Below are positions 45,971 through 56,148 of a stretch of 64,000 bases of DNA, one piece after another. Below the pieces are notes generated by a model, which was given only the letters and a program-made list of their open reading frames with translations, was not told the origin of the DNA and searched no databases. The position numbers and the translations under genes are program-made. Source of the stretch: Dermabacteraceae bacterium TAE3-ERU27 (GTDB lineage: Bacteria; Actinomycetota; Actinomycetes; Actinomycetales; Dermabacteraceae); assembly GCA_019218415.1 (NCBI GenBank), contig JAHUUL010000002.1, forward strand, positions 372,001 to 436,000. The letters are read 5' to 3'. The stretch's first letter is position 1. Each line of letters opens with the position of its first letter.

Positions 45971-48163
45971 ATGACCGATTCGCTTCCGGTAATGCCCACC
46001 GATCACCTGGCCGCGGTAGCTAACGGCAGCTACCATTCCCCGCACGATGTGCTGGGGGCGCATCCGCACGGCGGCGCCGTGACGTTGCGTGTCCTGGCAC
46101 CGTTCGCCGTTTCCGTGGCGGCAGTGGTGGCGGATAGGGAATACCCCCTCAACCATGAGCACGACGGCATCTGGTGCGCGGCGCTGCCTTTCGCGGAGGT
46201 GCCCGCCTATCGCCTGGCCATCGTCTGGAGCAGTGACACCGATAAGCAGCTGCTGGATGATCCCTACCGTTTCCTGCCCACGCTGGGTGAGCTGGATCAG
46301 TACCTGATCGGCGAGGGCCGCCACGAGGAGCTGTGGCGCGCGCTCGGCTCGCACTGCCGCGAGGTGGCGGGAGTGGCGGGCACTTCCTTCGCGGTTTGGG
46401 CCCCGAACGCCCGCGCCGTGCAGGTGGTGGGCGACTTCAACGGCTGGGACGGCCGCCGCCACGCGATGCGTACCCTGGGCGGGAACGGTGTTTGGGAAAT
46501 CTTCATCCCCGCCGTCAGCGAGGGCACCGTTTACAAGTACCGCATCCTCGGCCACGACGGGGTCTGGCGCGACAAGGCCGATCCCATGGCCCGCGCTACC
46601 GAGGTTCCGCCCCGCACCGGTTCCATCGTGACCGTCTCCCACTACGAGTGGCGCGACAACAAGTTCCTGGCGGAGCGCGGCGCGAGCGATCCGCACACCG
46701 GCAAGATGTCGATCTACGAGGTGCACCTGGGTTCCTGGCGGCCCGGCCTGAGCTACCGAGAGTTGGCCGTGGAACTGGTCGCCTACGTGAAGGAGATGGG
46801 CTTTAGCCACGTCGAATTCATGCCTGTCAGCGAACACCCCTACGCTCCCTCATGGGGCTACCAGGTATCCGGCTACTACGCGCCGACCTCCCGTTTCGGC
46901 AGCCCCGACGATTTCCGCTACCTGGTGGACGAACTGCACCAAGCAGGCATCTACGTGCTGCTGGACTGGGTGCCCGCGCACTTCCCCAAGGACGAGTGGG
47001 CACTGGGGTGCTTCGACGGCACTCCCCTCTACGAGCACGGCGACCCCCGCAAGGGTGAGCATCCCGACTGGGGCACCTACATTTTCAACCTGGAACGCCC
47101 CGCGGTGCGTAACTTCCTGGTGGCTAATGCCTGCTACTGGCTGGAAGAGTTCCACATCGACGGTCTGCGGGTGGACGCCGTGGCGTCGATGCTCTACCTC
47201 GACTACTCCCGCAAGGAGGGCGAGTGGATCCCGAACATTCACGGCGGCAGGGAAAACCTGGAAGCCATTTCCTTCCTCCAGGAAGTGAACGCCACCGTCT
47301 ACAAGCGCGTGCCCGGCGTGGTAATGATCGCGGAAGAATCGACCTCTTTCCCCGGCGTCACCCGCCCCACCGATTCCGGCGGGCTGGGCTTTGGCCTGAA
47401 ATGGAACATGGGCTGGATGCACGACACCCTGCAGTACATCGCGGAGGAGCCGATCTACCGCCAGTACCATCACAACGACCTCACGTTCTCGATGGTGTAC
47501 CAGTACTCGGAGAACTTCGTGCTGCCGATCTCCCACGACGAGGTAGTGCACGGCAAGGGATCGCTGCTGCGAAAGATTCCGGGCGATGACTGGCAGCAGG
47601 CCGCCACGCTGCGTGCCTATCTAGCGTTCATGTGGGCACATCCCGGTAAGCAGCTGCTGTTCATGGGCAGCGAGTTCGCCCAGGGCAGCGAATGGTCCGA
47701 CGAAAAGGGCCTCCAGTGGTGGCTGCTCGACTACCCCCTGCATCGCGGCGCGCAGGCACTGGTGAAAGACCTAAACCAGGTGCAGGCTAAGCATCCGGCG
47801 CTGTGGACGCTGGACAGCGACCCCGCCGGATTTGAATGGTTGATCTCGGACGACGCCGTGCACAACATGATCGTTTTCCTGCGGCGCGCTCCCGGCGAAA
47901 ACGGTGACGATCTGGTCGTGTTCGCCGTCAACTTCTCCCCGGTCCCCCTGTACGACATGCACGTGCCGCTCCCCCGTGCGGGTCGCTGGCGCGAGGTGCT
48001 TAACAGCGATTCCGAGGTTTACGGCGGCAGCGGGGTAGGCAACATGGGCATGGTCGAGGCCGACTGCGGCCCGCTCTACGGCCGCGAGGCAAGCGCCCGC
48101 ATGACCCTGCCCCCGCTGGGCGCGGTGATGCTGACCCCGGCTGACGATACGGACGCAGCCTAA
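45971..48163 (+). CDS. glgB: 1,4-alpha-glucan branching enzyme GlgB
   Basis: GH13 subfamily 9 enzyme of 730 residues introducing alpha-1,6 branches. Two N-terminal CBM48-type modules (1-215; FAVWAPNARAVQVVGDFNGWDG in the second), then the barrel with VLLDWVPAHF, nucleophile Asp in IDGLRVDAVASMLYLDYSR (about 400) and acid/base Glu in VVMIAEESTSFPGVT (about 455). It works on the linear glucan made by GlgE. ATG 45971 with GGAGAG upstream; a strong terminator follows. Confidence 0.97.
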   Translation: MTDSLPVMPTDHLAAVANGSYHSPHDVLGAHPHGGAVTLRVLAPFAVSVAAVVADREYPLNHEHDGIWCAALPFAEVPAYRLAIVWSSDTDKQLLDDPYRFLPTLGELDQYLIGEGRHEELWRALGSHCREVAGVAGTSFAVWAPNARAVQVVGDFNGWDGRRHAMRTLGGNGVWEIFIPAVSEGTVYKYRILGHDGVWRDKADPMARATEVPPRTGSIVTVSHYEWRDNKFLAERGASDPHTGKMSIYEVHLGSWRPGLSYRELAVELVAYVKEMGFSHVEFMPVSEHPYAPSWGYQVSGYYAPTSRFGSPDDFRYLVDELHQAGIYVLLDWVPAHFPKDEWALGCFDGTPLYEHGDPRKGEHPDWGTYIFNLERPAVRNFLVANACYWLEEFHIDGLRVDAVASMLYLDYSRKEGEWIPNIHGGRENLEAISFLQEVNATVYKRVPGVVMIAEESTSFPGVTRPTDSGGLGFGLKWNMGWMHDTLQYIAEEPIYRQYHHNDLTFSMVYQYSENFVLPISHDEVVHGKGSLLRKIPGDDWQQAATLRAYLAFMWAHPGKQLLFMGSEFAQGSEWSDEKGLQWWLLDYPLHRGAQALVKDLNQVQAKHPALWTLDSDPAGFEWLISDDAVHNMIVFLRRAPGENGDDLVVFAVNFSPVPLYDMHVPLPRAGRWREVLNSDSEVYGGSGVGNMGMVEADCGPLYGREASARMTLPPLGAVMLTPADDTDAA

Positions 48164-48183
48164 ACGGGCAAAGGGCCAAGACA

Positions 48184-48224
48184 AAGGGGCGGGGCGCGAA
48201 CCAAAAGTTCGCTCCCCGCCCCTT
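48184..48224. terminator. Bidirectional terminator after glgB
   Basis: AAGGGGCGGGG and GCGAAC on the left pair with GTTCGC and CCCCGCCCCTT on the right around a CAAAA-type loop. It lies between convergent stops at 48163 and 48273. Very stable; little U-run. Confidence 0.85.
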
Positions 48225-48272
48225 CTGCGTGGCTTTTCGTCTTTACCGGCGCAGAGGCTTTGGCAGATGTCG

Positions 48273-49100
48273 CTAGTAGAGCAGCGCGGCCAGCCGTTGC
48301 CGTGCCCTGGTAACGCGCGGGTCCGTGGCCCCCACCAGATCAAAGAACTCTAGCAGGCGCTCGCGCACCGGCTCTCGCTGATCGGAGGGCAGCTCGCGCA
48401 GAACGCCGAGCAGACGCGCGAAAGCGTCGTCCACGTGCCCGCCCGCCATGTCGAGGTCGGCCACGGCCATCTGCGCGGCGAGCGACTGCGGGGCGTTAGC
48501 GGCGGTCTCGCGCACCTCCTGCAGCTGCGCTCCCCTGGTGCGGCGCATCAGGTTTACGGTGGCGCGGCCTGCCTTGGCGGCTTCGTCTGCCGGATTATCG
48601 CTGAGCATCTTTTCGTACTGCGCCGCGGCAGCATCCAGGTCGCCGCGCTCCAGCGCGGCGTAGGCCTCCTGCTCGCGCGGGTCAAGCTGCTTGGGCTGGC
48701 CGGTTTCCAGGCCCTCCTCACCCGCGATACGCACTACCTCGTCGAGCACCTGCACAAGCTGCTGTTCGGCATGCACGCCGTCGAATAGCGGCTGCGGCTG
48801 CCCCTTGATGAGCAGGAAGGTGGTGGGCAGCTGCTGCACGCGCAGAGCCTGCGCAACCCGCCCCTGGGCGTCGGCATCGAGGACCGTCAGGGAAAGGGAG
48901 TCTGCGCGTTCCCCGACCAGCTTCGCCAGGGTCGCCACGAACTGCTTGCCCTCGGGCACCCGTGTGGAGGTGACGGTCAGCAGCGTGGCCTTCTTCAGGC
49001 TGCCCTGCAGAATGTCCTGCAGATTAGCTTCGGTGACCGCCACGGCCCCCGCGGGAAGATCGGAGCCGCCGGTATTTTTCAGGCTGGAAAGATCAATCAT
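48273..49100 (-). CDS. Thioredoxin-fold/TPR protein (YbbN/CnoX-like) without CXXC
   Basis: 275-residue cytoplasmic protein. The N-terminal ~115 residues follow a thioredoxin fold (LTVTSTRVPEGKQF where the CXXC helix should start, LTVLDADAQGRVAQALRVQQLPTTFLLIKGQ with the cis-Pro) but have no CXXC, so it has no disulfide chemistry. Residues about 140-270 form TPR-like helices (EAYAALERGDLDAAAAQYEKMLSDNP). This is the layout of actinobacterial YbbN co-chaperones. Often found near glgB in actinobacteria, for unknown reasons. Followed by a separate lipoprotein gene on the same strand. Confidence 0.88.
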   Translation of the reverse strand: MIDLSSLKNTGGSDLPAGAVAVTEANLQDILQGSLKKATLLTVTSTRVPEGKQFVATLAKLVGERADSLSLTVLDADAQGRVAQALRVQQLPTTFLLIKGQPQPLFDGVHAEQQLVQVLDEVVRIAGEEGLETGQPKQLDPREQEAYAALERGDLDAAAAQYEKMLSDNPADEAAKAGRATVNLMRRTRGAQLQEVRETAANAPQSLAAQMAVADLDMAGGHVDDAFARLLGVLRELPSDQREPVRERLLEFFDLVGATDPRVTRARQRLAALLY

Positions 49101-49120
49101 TGCGATTCTCCTTCGCGCTT

Positions 49121-50146
49121 TTATTCGCCGTTTGCACCCAGCAGCGGCTTATAGGCAGCCACCAGGGAAACCTTGCCGCCCTTGGCCTTCGCCGGGATGT
49201 GCAGCACGATGATTTCGCCGGAATCAATGGTTAGGTGTTTGGTGTAGGAGTCTTTACCGATCAGCTTCGTAAAGACGCTCTCCGAAAGCTTCACGGAACC
49301 CTTTTTCACGGTGACGGTGCGGCTCGAACGCAGCGAGGCAAATACCAAAGCCCCGCCCTCTGCCGTACGGAAACCGGCGTATTCGCCATCGTGGCGGGTA
49401 AACTTTTCCTCCACGGTGGCGATCGAATCCGGCTCTACGCCCTGGTTCAGCTGATCCCTGGTGCGCTTGATCAGATCGTGTACCGAAGTCATGAAGGCAT
49501 CCGGGGCGATGGTCTTTTCCAAACCGTCCTTCAACCCACCGTTGAGCGCATCCACGTACTTTGCGATCGCCTCGTTCGGCTGCATCAGCAGGTTAGCGTC
49601 GTCCGCCTTAACCGGCTGCGCGCCGACAGCCGCCGCCGGGATGGCGGGTGCGCTAGCGGCCTGTTTTGCCCAGCCCCAGCAGGAGTAGGGCTCGCGGGGG
49701 CCATTCTGCTGCAGCACCATGAAGTAGGGCAGCCCATCCTTCTTCTCCGCACGGGTGACCGCGAGGATGGTGCGCGGGTAAGCCTCATCGGAAGTAGCCA
49801 CCGAGGCAACGATCTCTGCCGACGGACGCTCCATGGCTCCCAGGTAAAGCGGATCCTTCTTGATGATTGCGTAGAGATCCGTACGGAACTCGCGCAGCGA
49901 ACCGCTGATACGCGGGGGCAGCAGGTTCGCGTCTAGCGCTTTATCGGCGGCAACGATTCGCGAGACCACATCCTTCACGACGCGGCCGGTCTGTTCGGCG
50001 CCCGCTACGGGAGTAGCCCCGTCTACGGTCGGGCCGGGATCGGCCGCCGGCGGGAGGGTTTCTTCGGCGCAGCCGGTAAATGCCAGCAGGGAAGCGCCAA
50101 GCCCGGTGGCGTAAAGGAAGCTGCGGCGGGAGGTCTGCTTGCTCAT
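49121..50146 (-). CDS. Tat-exported lipoprotein, unknown function
   Basis: 341-residue surface lipoprotein. The N-terminus MSKQTSRRSFLYATGLGASLLAFTGC combines a twin-arginine motif (SRRSFL) with a lipobox (Cys at about 26). A Pro/Ala-rich linker follows (28-50). The mature domain is globular and ends in VSLVAAYKPLLGANGE. I do not recognise a characterised family. The stop precedes the YbbN-like gene by about 20 bases. The start overlaps the upstream membrane-protein gene by 4 bases (ATGA), so the two products likely act together at the cell surface. Confidence 0.8.
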   Translation of the reverse strand: MSKQTSRRSFLYATGLGASLLAFTGCAEETLPPAADPGPTVDGATPVAGAEQTGRVVKDVVSRIVAADKALDANLLPPRISGSLREFRTDLYAIIKKDPLYLGAMERPSAEIVASVATSDEAYPRTILAVTRAEKKDGLPYFMVLQQNGPREPYSCWGWAKQAASAPAIPAAAVGAQPVKADDANLLMQPNEAIAKYVDALNGGLKDGLEKTIAPDAFMTSVHDLIKRTRDQLNQGVEPDSIATVEEKFTRHDGEYAGFRTAEGGALVFASLRSSRTVTVKKGSVKLSESVFTKLIGKDSYTKHLTIDSGEIIVLHIPAKAKGGKVSLVAAYKPLLGANGE

Positions 50147-50895
50147 GCGCGGGGCTCCTCGTTCTCGTTGGCGTTCAGATCCACTTCCGTAACGGCGGGG
50201 ATCTCTCCGGTCTCTTCGGCCTCGGTCACAGCGACCGCGCCTGCGGCGGTGCCCTGTTCGGCCTGCTCATCCTCGCGCGGATTCTTCTGCATACTGATAA
50301 GCAGCATCACCGCACCGAGCAGAGCGGATGCGGCACCCGCACCGTAAGCCCAGGGAACCCAGGGGTTGCTGGCTTCGTGCGGCCAGGTGATCTGGATACT
50401 GTCGGGGGCGGCGGTCTTGCCATCGCCCATCAGCAGGATTTCGCGCCGCATCTGGCCGCTTTCATCGGCGGCGAACCCTTCTACGGTGAAGTTCAGCGGC
50501 GAATCAGCCGTGTTCTCGGTGCGCCAAAGATCGCTGCCCTTGGGGCTCGGCAGCTCCTTGCCGCCTTCGGGGTTGACCACCTTGGTGGTGAGGGTATGCC
50601 AGTCTTTCAGACCCGTCACACGCACGTAGCGTTCCTTGCCCAGCCAGCCGTCAATGTCAGAGTTGGCGGCGGTGATCATCGTGATTTTGCCGCTCTTAGA
50701 ACTGATCTTGACCTTACCTGCCGTACCACCGACGTAAAGCACGCCCGGATCGATCACCACGGCCGCTCCCGGATCGGGGATAGTTACGCTCGCGGTACGC
50801 GAGGTGGGCGGTGCCCAGGTGGTTTCTCCCATTCGGGCTACGCCCAGGCCAACCAGGCCCAGAATCAGCAAAAATACCGCTATCAGCTTGCGCAC
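50143..50895 (-). CDS. Two-helix membrane protein with extracytoplasmic domain, unknown function
   Basis: 250-residue protein. An N-terminal helix (about 4-21) is followed by a roughly 160-residue extracytoplasmic beta-rich domain (ASVTIPDPGAAVVIDPGVLYVGG), a second helix (about 190-212) and an acidic cytoplasmic tail containing ETGEIPAV. The tail shares this short motif with the symporter encoded at 24231. No named family recognised. Translation coupled to the Tat lipoprotein gene downstream. Confidence 0.78.
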   Translation of the reverse strand: MRKLIAVFLLILGLVGLGVARMGETTWAPPTSRTASVTIPDPGAAVVIDPGVLYVGGTAGKVKISSKSGKITMITAANSDIDGWLGKERYVRVTGLKDWHTLTTKVVNPEGGKELPSPKGSDLWRTENTADSPLNFTVEGFAADESGQMRREILLMGDGKTAAPDSIQITWPHEASNPWVPWAYGAGAASALLGAVMLLISMQKNPREDEQAEQGTAAGAVAVTEAEETGEIPAVTEVDLNANENEEPRA

Positions 50896-50998
50896 TAAAG
50901 TCTCCTTAGCTAGTGCCCAATCGGCACCACAGCATAGTCTCTACCAGAGTACGCGCCGAGATCCCGCTAATGCAGGTCGTTGCGTCACTTCTCACCGT

Positions 50999-51004
50999 TA
51001 GGAT
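50999..51004 (+). promoter_or_regulatory. -10 element of a probable leaderless nucS promoter
   Basis: TAGGAT ends 6 bases before GTG 51011, placing transcription start at the initiation codon. GGAGGGG directly before the GTG is too close to act as a normal ribosome site. No clear -35. Confidence 0.5.
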
Positions 51005-51010
51005 GGAGGG

Positions 51011-51700
51011 GTGCGATTAGTTGTAGCCCAGTGTGCCGTTGATTATTCCGGCCGCCTCACGGCCCACCTCCCCAGTGCCCGCCGCCTGCTGATGATTAAG
51101 GCCGACGGAAGCGTGCTCGTGCATTCGGACGGGGGCAGTTACAAGCCCCTGAACTGGATGAGCCCGCCCTGTTCCGTGACGGTGGAACAGCCGGGAGAAG
51201 AAGAATGCGACTACGTGGAACAGTGGCAGGTGAAGCACGCTAAAACCGGCGATACCCTGCGCGTCACCCTGTTCGAGATCCTTTCCGATCAGTCGATCGA
51301 TATGGGCATAGACCCCGGACTGATTAAGGACGGCGTGGAAGCGCACCTGCAGGAGCTGCTTGCCGACAACATCACTACCCTGGGCGAGGGATGGACGCTG
51401 ATCCGCCGCGAATACGCGACCGCCATCGGGCCGGTTGACATCCTGGCGCGTGACGCCGATGGTGCCACCGTGGCCATCGAGATTAAACGCCGCGGAGAGA
51501 TCGACGGCGTGGAACAGCTCACCCGCTACCTGGAGCTCCTTAACCGCGACCCGCAGCTGGCCCCGGTTAAGGGTGTTTTCGCCGCGCAGCTAATTAAGCC
51601 GCAGGCCAAAGTGCTGGCAAACGACCGCGGCATAGACTGCGTGACGCTGGATTACGATGCCCTGCGCGGCATCGACGACATCGAATCGAGGCTGTTTTAA
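51011..51700 (+). CDS. nucS: Mismatch-specific endonuclease EndoMS/NucS
   Basis: 229-residue enzyme that makes double-strand breaks at G-T, G-G and T-T mismatches, the non-canonical mismatch repair of actinobacteria lacking MutS-MutL. The N-terminal dimerisation/mismatch domain ([31 protein letters not shown]) and the C-terminal PD-(D/E)XK nuclease (GPVDILARD with Asp, then [15 protein letters not shown]) are clear. The C-terminus ESRLF resembles the sliding-clamp-binding end described for other actinobacterial NucS proteins. GTG start, probably leaderless; the stop overlaps the nagA start (TAATG). Confidence 0.95.
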   Translation: MRLVVAQCAVDYSGRLTAHLPSARRLLMIKADGSVLVHSDGGSYKPLNWMSPPCSVTVEQPGEEECDYVEQWQVKHAKTGDTLRVTLFEILSDQSIDMGIDPGLIKDGVEAHLQELLADNITTLGEGWTLIRREYATAIGPVDILARDADGATVAIEIKRRGEIDGVEQLTRYLELLNRDPQLAPVKGVFAAQLIKPQAKVLANDRGIDCVTLDYDALRGIDDIESRLF

Positions 51701-52887
51701 TGTCTGTCACCGTCCATCTGGGCACCGCCGTGCTGCCCGATCGCGTACTCCCCGGAGCCGCTATCGCCGTGCGTGACGGAAACATCGTCTACGCCGGCCC
51801 GGCCTCCTCACTGCCCGCCTATGAGGACGCACAGGAACGCGTGCACGAGGGGCTGATCCTGCCCGGCCTGGTAGATATCCACTGCCACGGCGGCGGCGGG
51901 GTGTCCTTCCCCGATAGCACCGACAGCGATTCGGCCCTGGTGGCCGTAAACGAACATCTGCGTCACGGCACCACCTCGCTCGTCGTTTCGCTAGTCACGG
52001 CCTCCCCCGAAACCCTGCGCGAGCGTATCGCCATGCTCGCGCCTTTGGTGGCCGACGAAACGCTGGCGGGCGTGCACATGGAAGGCCCCTATATTTCCCC
52101 CCACCGCTGCGGGGCACAGAACCCGGCCCACGTGCAGCTGCCCGACGCTGATTTCGTGGACGCCCTCTGCTCCGAGTTCCCCGGCGTGGTTAAAACCATG
52201 ACGATTGCCCCGGAACTGCCCGGCGCGGATGAAACCATCGCCGCCCTGGCCAAGCACGGCGCAATCGCCTCGCTCGGCCACACCGATTCCGCCGCCGCCG
52301 AGATGGAGGCCGGTATAGCCCACACCTGCCGGGTGCTGCAGGGCTCCCCCGCCGGCGTGTCGGTACCCACCGCGACGCACCTGTTCAACGGCATGCGGCC
52401 CATCCACCACCGCGATGCCGGGCCCGCTTTCGCCTGCCTCGATGCCGCGGCCCAGGGACGCATGATCGTAGAGCTGGTAGGCGACGGCGTGCATACCAGC
52501 CCCGACACCATCCGCTACGTTTTCTCCGTGGCGCGCCCCGGACACGTCATGCTGATCACCGACGCGATGGCGGCCGCGGGCATGCCCGACGGCGCGTACA
52601 CGCTCGGCTCGCTAGACGTCGAGGTCAAGAACGGCGTCGCTACTCTGGCGGGCGGCAACGCTATCGCAGGCGGCACCGCGCACCTGCTCGATGTCGTGCG
52701 CTGCGCCGTAACCATTGCCGGGGTGGAGCTTGCGAGCGCCGTGCGCGCCGCGAGCGAGACCCCCGCGCGCGTGCTCGGCCTGGCAAACCGCGTCGGCTCC
52801 CTGCGGGCCGGGCTGCGGGCAGACCTGGTGTTCACTGACGATTCCCTGCACGTTAAAGAGGTGCTGCGGGCAGGAGCGCCTGTCTAA
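51700..52887 (+). CDS. nagA: N-acetylglucosamine-6-phosphate deacetylase
   Basis: Amidohydrolase of 395 residues converting GlcNAc-6-phosphate to glucosamine-6-phosphate for amino sugar use and cell-wall recycling. Metal and substrate motifs are LVDIHCHGGGG (about 58-68), GVHMEGPYISP (about 125-135), SLGHTDS (about 190), THLFNGMRPIHHRD (about 226-239) and the catalytic Asp in LITDAMAAAG (about 285). ATG overlaps the nucS stop by one base, so the two are coupled although their roles look unrelated. No nagB follows. Confidence 0.94.
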   Translation: MSVTVHLGTAVLPDRVLPGAAIAVRDGNIVYAGPASSLPAYEDAQERVHEGLILPGLVDIHCHGGGGVSFPDSTDSDSALVAVNEHLRHGTTSLVVSLVTASPETLRERIAMLAPLVADETLAGVHMEGPYISPHRCGAQNPAHVQLPDADFVDALCSEFPGVVKTMTIAPELPGADETIAALAKHGAIASLGHTDSAAAEMEAGIAHTCRVLQGSPAGVSVPTATHLFNGMRPIHHRDAGPAFACLDAAAQGRMIVELVGDGVHTSPDTIRYVFSVARPGHVMLITDAMAAAGMPDGAYTLGSLDVEVKNGVATLAGGNAIAGGTAHLLDVVRCAVTIAGVELASAVRAASETPARVLGLANRVGSLRAGLRADLVFTDDSLHVKEVLRAGAPV

Positions 52888-52913
52888 AAAATTATTCGCC
52901 CGTAAAACGGGTG

Positions 52914-52960
52914 AAAGCGAGGGGCGCGGCAACATTTTCGTTGCCGCACCCCTCGCTTTT
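52914..52960. terminator. Bidirectional terminator after nagA
   Basis: AAAGCGAGGGG..GCGGCAAC (left) pairs with GTTGCCGC..CCCCTCGCTTT (right) around ATTTTC, one mismatch, followed by TTTT. It serves nagA and the convergent DUF2550 gene. Confidence 0.92.
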
Positions 52961-52995
52961 ATTTCTGCTCTATCCGCCGCTCGGTAGTTTCGCCC

Positions 52996-53448
52996 CTACA
53001 GCCTGGAACCGGCCGGGGCGGCTTCCATCCAGGCGGAAAAGCCGTGATAGGAGGCCAAATCCATCAGCAGGTATTCGGTCTGGGAGCCCCCGTTAGCGGT
53101 TTTCACGGTGAGCGTCACCATGCAGTCGAACTCGCGCACCGGTTTGATCGCGCCGGTAGCTTTCTGCATTACGTCGCGACTCACCGAAAGAATTTCCTCA
53201 CGCGCGAATGTCCTGGCAGACGCGGGCCAGAGAGACATCGCGCGATACCAGCGCAGGCAGGTGCGTTCATAGCGCAGCACCCCGTAATTCCACTTCTGAT
53301 AGCGAAACATGCCCGGCCCCCAATAGGCCGTTTCGATGATGCTACCGAGCCGAGAAATATAGGCCGCCCTGGCTAGGAACAGCAGACCCAGGCAAACAAA
53401 ACAGAGCGCCCCGACAAGGGCTATGGTGCTCGTCGAGGCGCTTTGCAT
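52996..53448 (-). CDS. DUF2550 family membrane protein
   Basis: 150-residue protein with one N-terminal membrane helix (about 9-27) and a cytoplasmic domain with RYERTCLRWYRAMSLWPASARTFAREEILSVSRD, typical of DUF2550. This family is found almost only in actinobacteria, directly after atpC, as here (11-base gap). Function unknown. Last gene of the ATP synthase operon. Confidence 0.88.
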   Translation of the reverse strand: MQSASTSTIALVGALCFVCLGLLFLARAAYISRLGSIIETAYWGPGMFRYQKWNYGVLRYERTCLRWYRAMSLWPASARTFAREEILSVSRDVMQKATGAIKPVREFDCMVTLTVKTANGGSQTEYLLMDLASYHGFSAWMEAAPAGSRL

Positions 53449-53459
53449 GGGTGGCTGCC

Positions 53460-55204
<1,745 letters not shown>

Positions 55205-56116
55205 TTAGCGTTCTTTCTTGCCCGAACCGGCGAGGGCGTCGGCGCCGCCCACGATTTCGGTAATTTCCTGGGTGATCTCTGCCTGGCGCGCCGAGTTCGC
55301 GAGCCGGGTGAACTTGCGGATCTGAGTCTGTGCGTTGTCCGCTGCCGTGCTCATCGCACGCTGCCTTGCCGCGTGCTCGGAGGCTACCGACTGCATCAGA
55401 ATGTTCGTGATGCGGGATTCGACGTATCGCGGTAGAAGCGCGTTCAGCACCTCTTCCGGATCCGGCGCAAACTCGTACAGCGGGTAGACATCGCTCTCTT
55501 CGGCGCTGGCCGCATCCACCACTTCGATCGGCACCAGTCGAGCGCTACGCGCTTCCTGGTTGAAGCGGCTCAGGAAGCGGGTCCCCACCACGTAGAGCTC
55601 ATCGATGTGCTTGTCTTTGTCTTCGGAAAGCAGCGCTTCCTGCACGGTGTGGGAAATTTCCCGGCCGAGCTCGACCAGCGCGTCCTCGGAATAAGGCGCC
55701 CAGGCCTTCTCTACCGGGCGTTCCCGGAACGAGAAGTAGGAGGCGCCCTTACGCCCGACGATGTAGAACACCGGCTTCTTGCCGCGCTCGCGCAGCAGGT
55801 TAGAGAGCTGCTCCGCCTCGCGGATCGCGTTCGGCGAGTAGGAACCTGCCATGCCGCGGTCGGCGGTAATGAGCAGGATGCCTACGCGGCCCGACCAGGC
55901 ACGTTCCTCGAGGAAGGGGTGAACCGTCTCGATGGAATGGGTGGCTACAGCCCCCACGGCGTGCGTGATGGCACGCGCGTAGGGGGTAGTCGCCTGGACG
56001 CGGGCGTTTGCCTTGGAGATCCGGGCGGCGGAGATCATCTCCATCGCCTTGAAGATCTTTTGCATTCCCTGCGCGGAACGAATCCGCTTCTTGAAGACCC
56101 TTTGCTGGGCTCCCAT
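55205..56116 (-). CDS. atpG: ATP synthase F1 gamma subunit
   Basis: Central-stalk subunit of 303 residues. The N-terminal coiled-coil start GAQQRVFKKRIRSAQGMQKIFKAMEMISAARISKA and the C-terminal SEHAARQRAMSTAADNAQTQIRKFTRLANSARQAEITQEITEIVGGA are the family's two conserved helices. ATG 56116 with GGGAG 5 bases upstream. Lies between atpA and atpD as usual. Confidence 0.97.
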   Translation of the reverse strand: MGAQQRVFKKRIRSAQGMQKIFKAMEMISAARISKANARVQATTPYARAITHAVGAVATHSIETVHPFLEERAWSGRVGILLITADRGMAGSYSPNAIREAEQLSNLLRERGKKPVFYIVGRKGASYFSFRERPVEKAWAPYSEDALVELGREISHTVQEALLSEDKDKHIDELYVVGTRFLSRFNQEARSARLVPIEVVDAASAEESDVYPLYEFAPDPEEVLNALLPRYVESRITNILMQSVASEHAARQRAMSTAADNAQTQIRKFTRLANSARQAEITQEITEIVGGADALAGSGKKER

Positions 56117-56148
56117 ATCTCTCCCTCGCTAACGATGCGTTGGACTCG

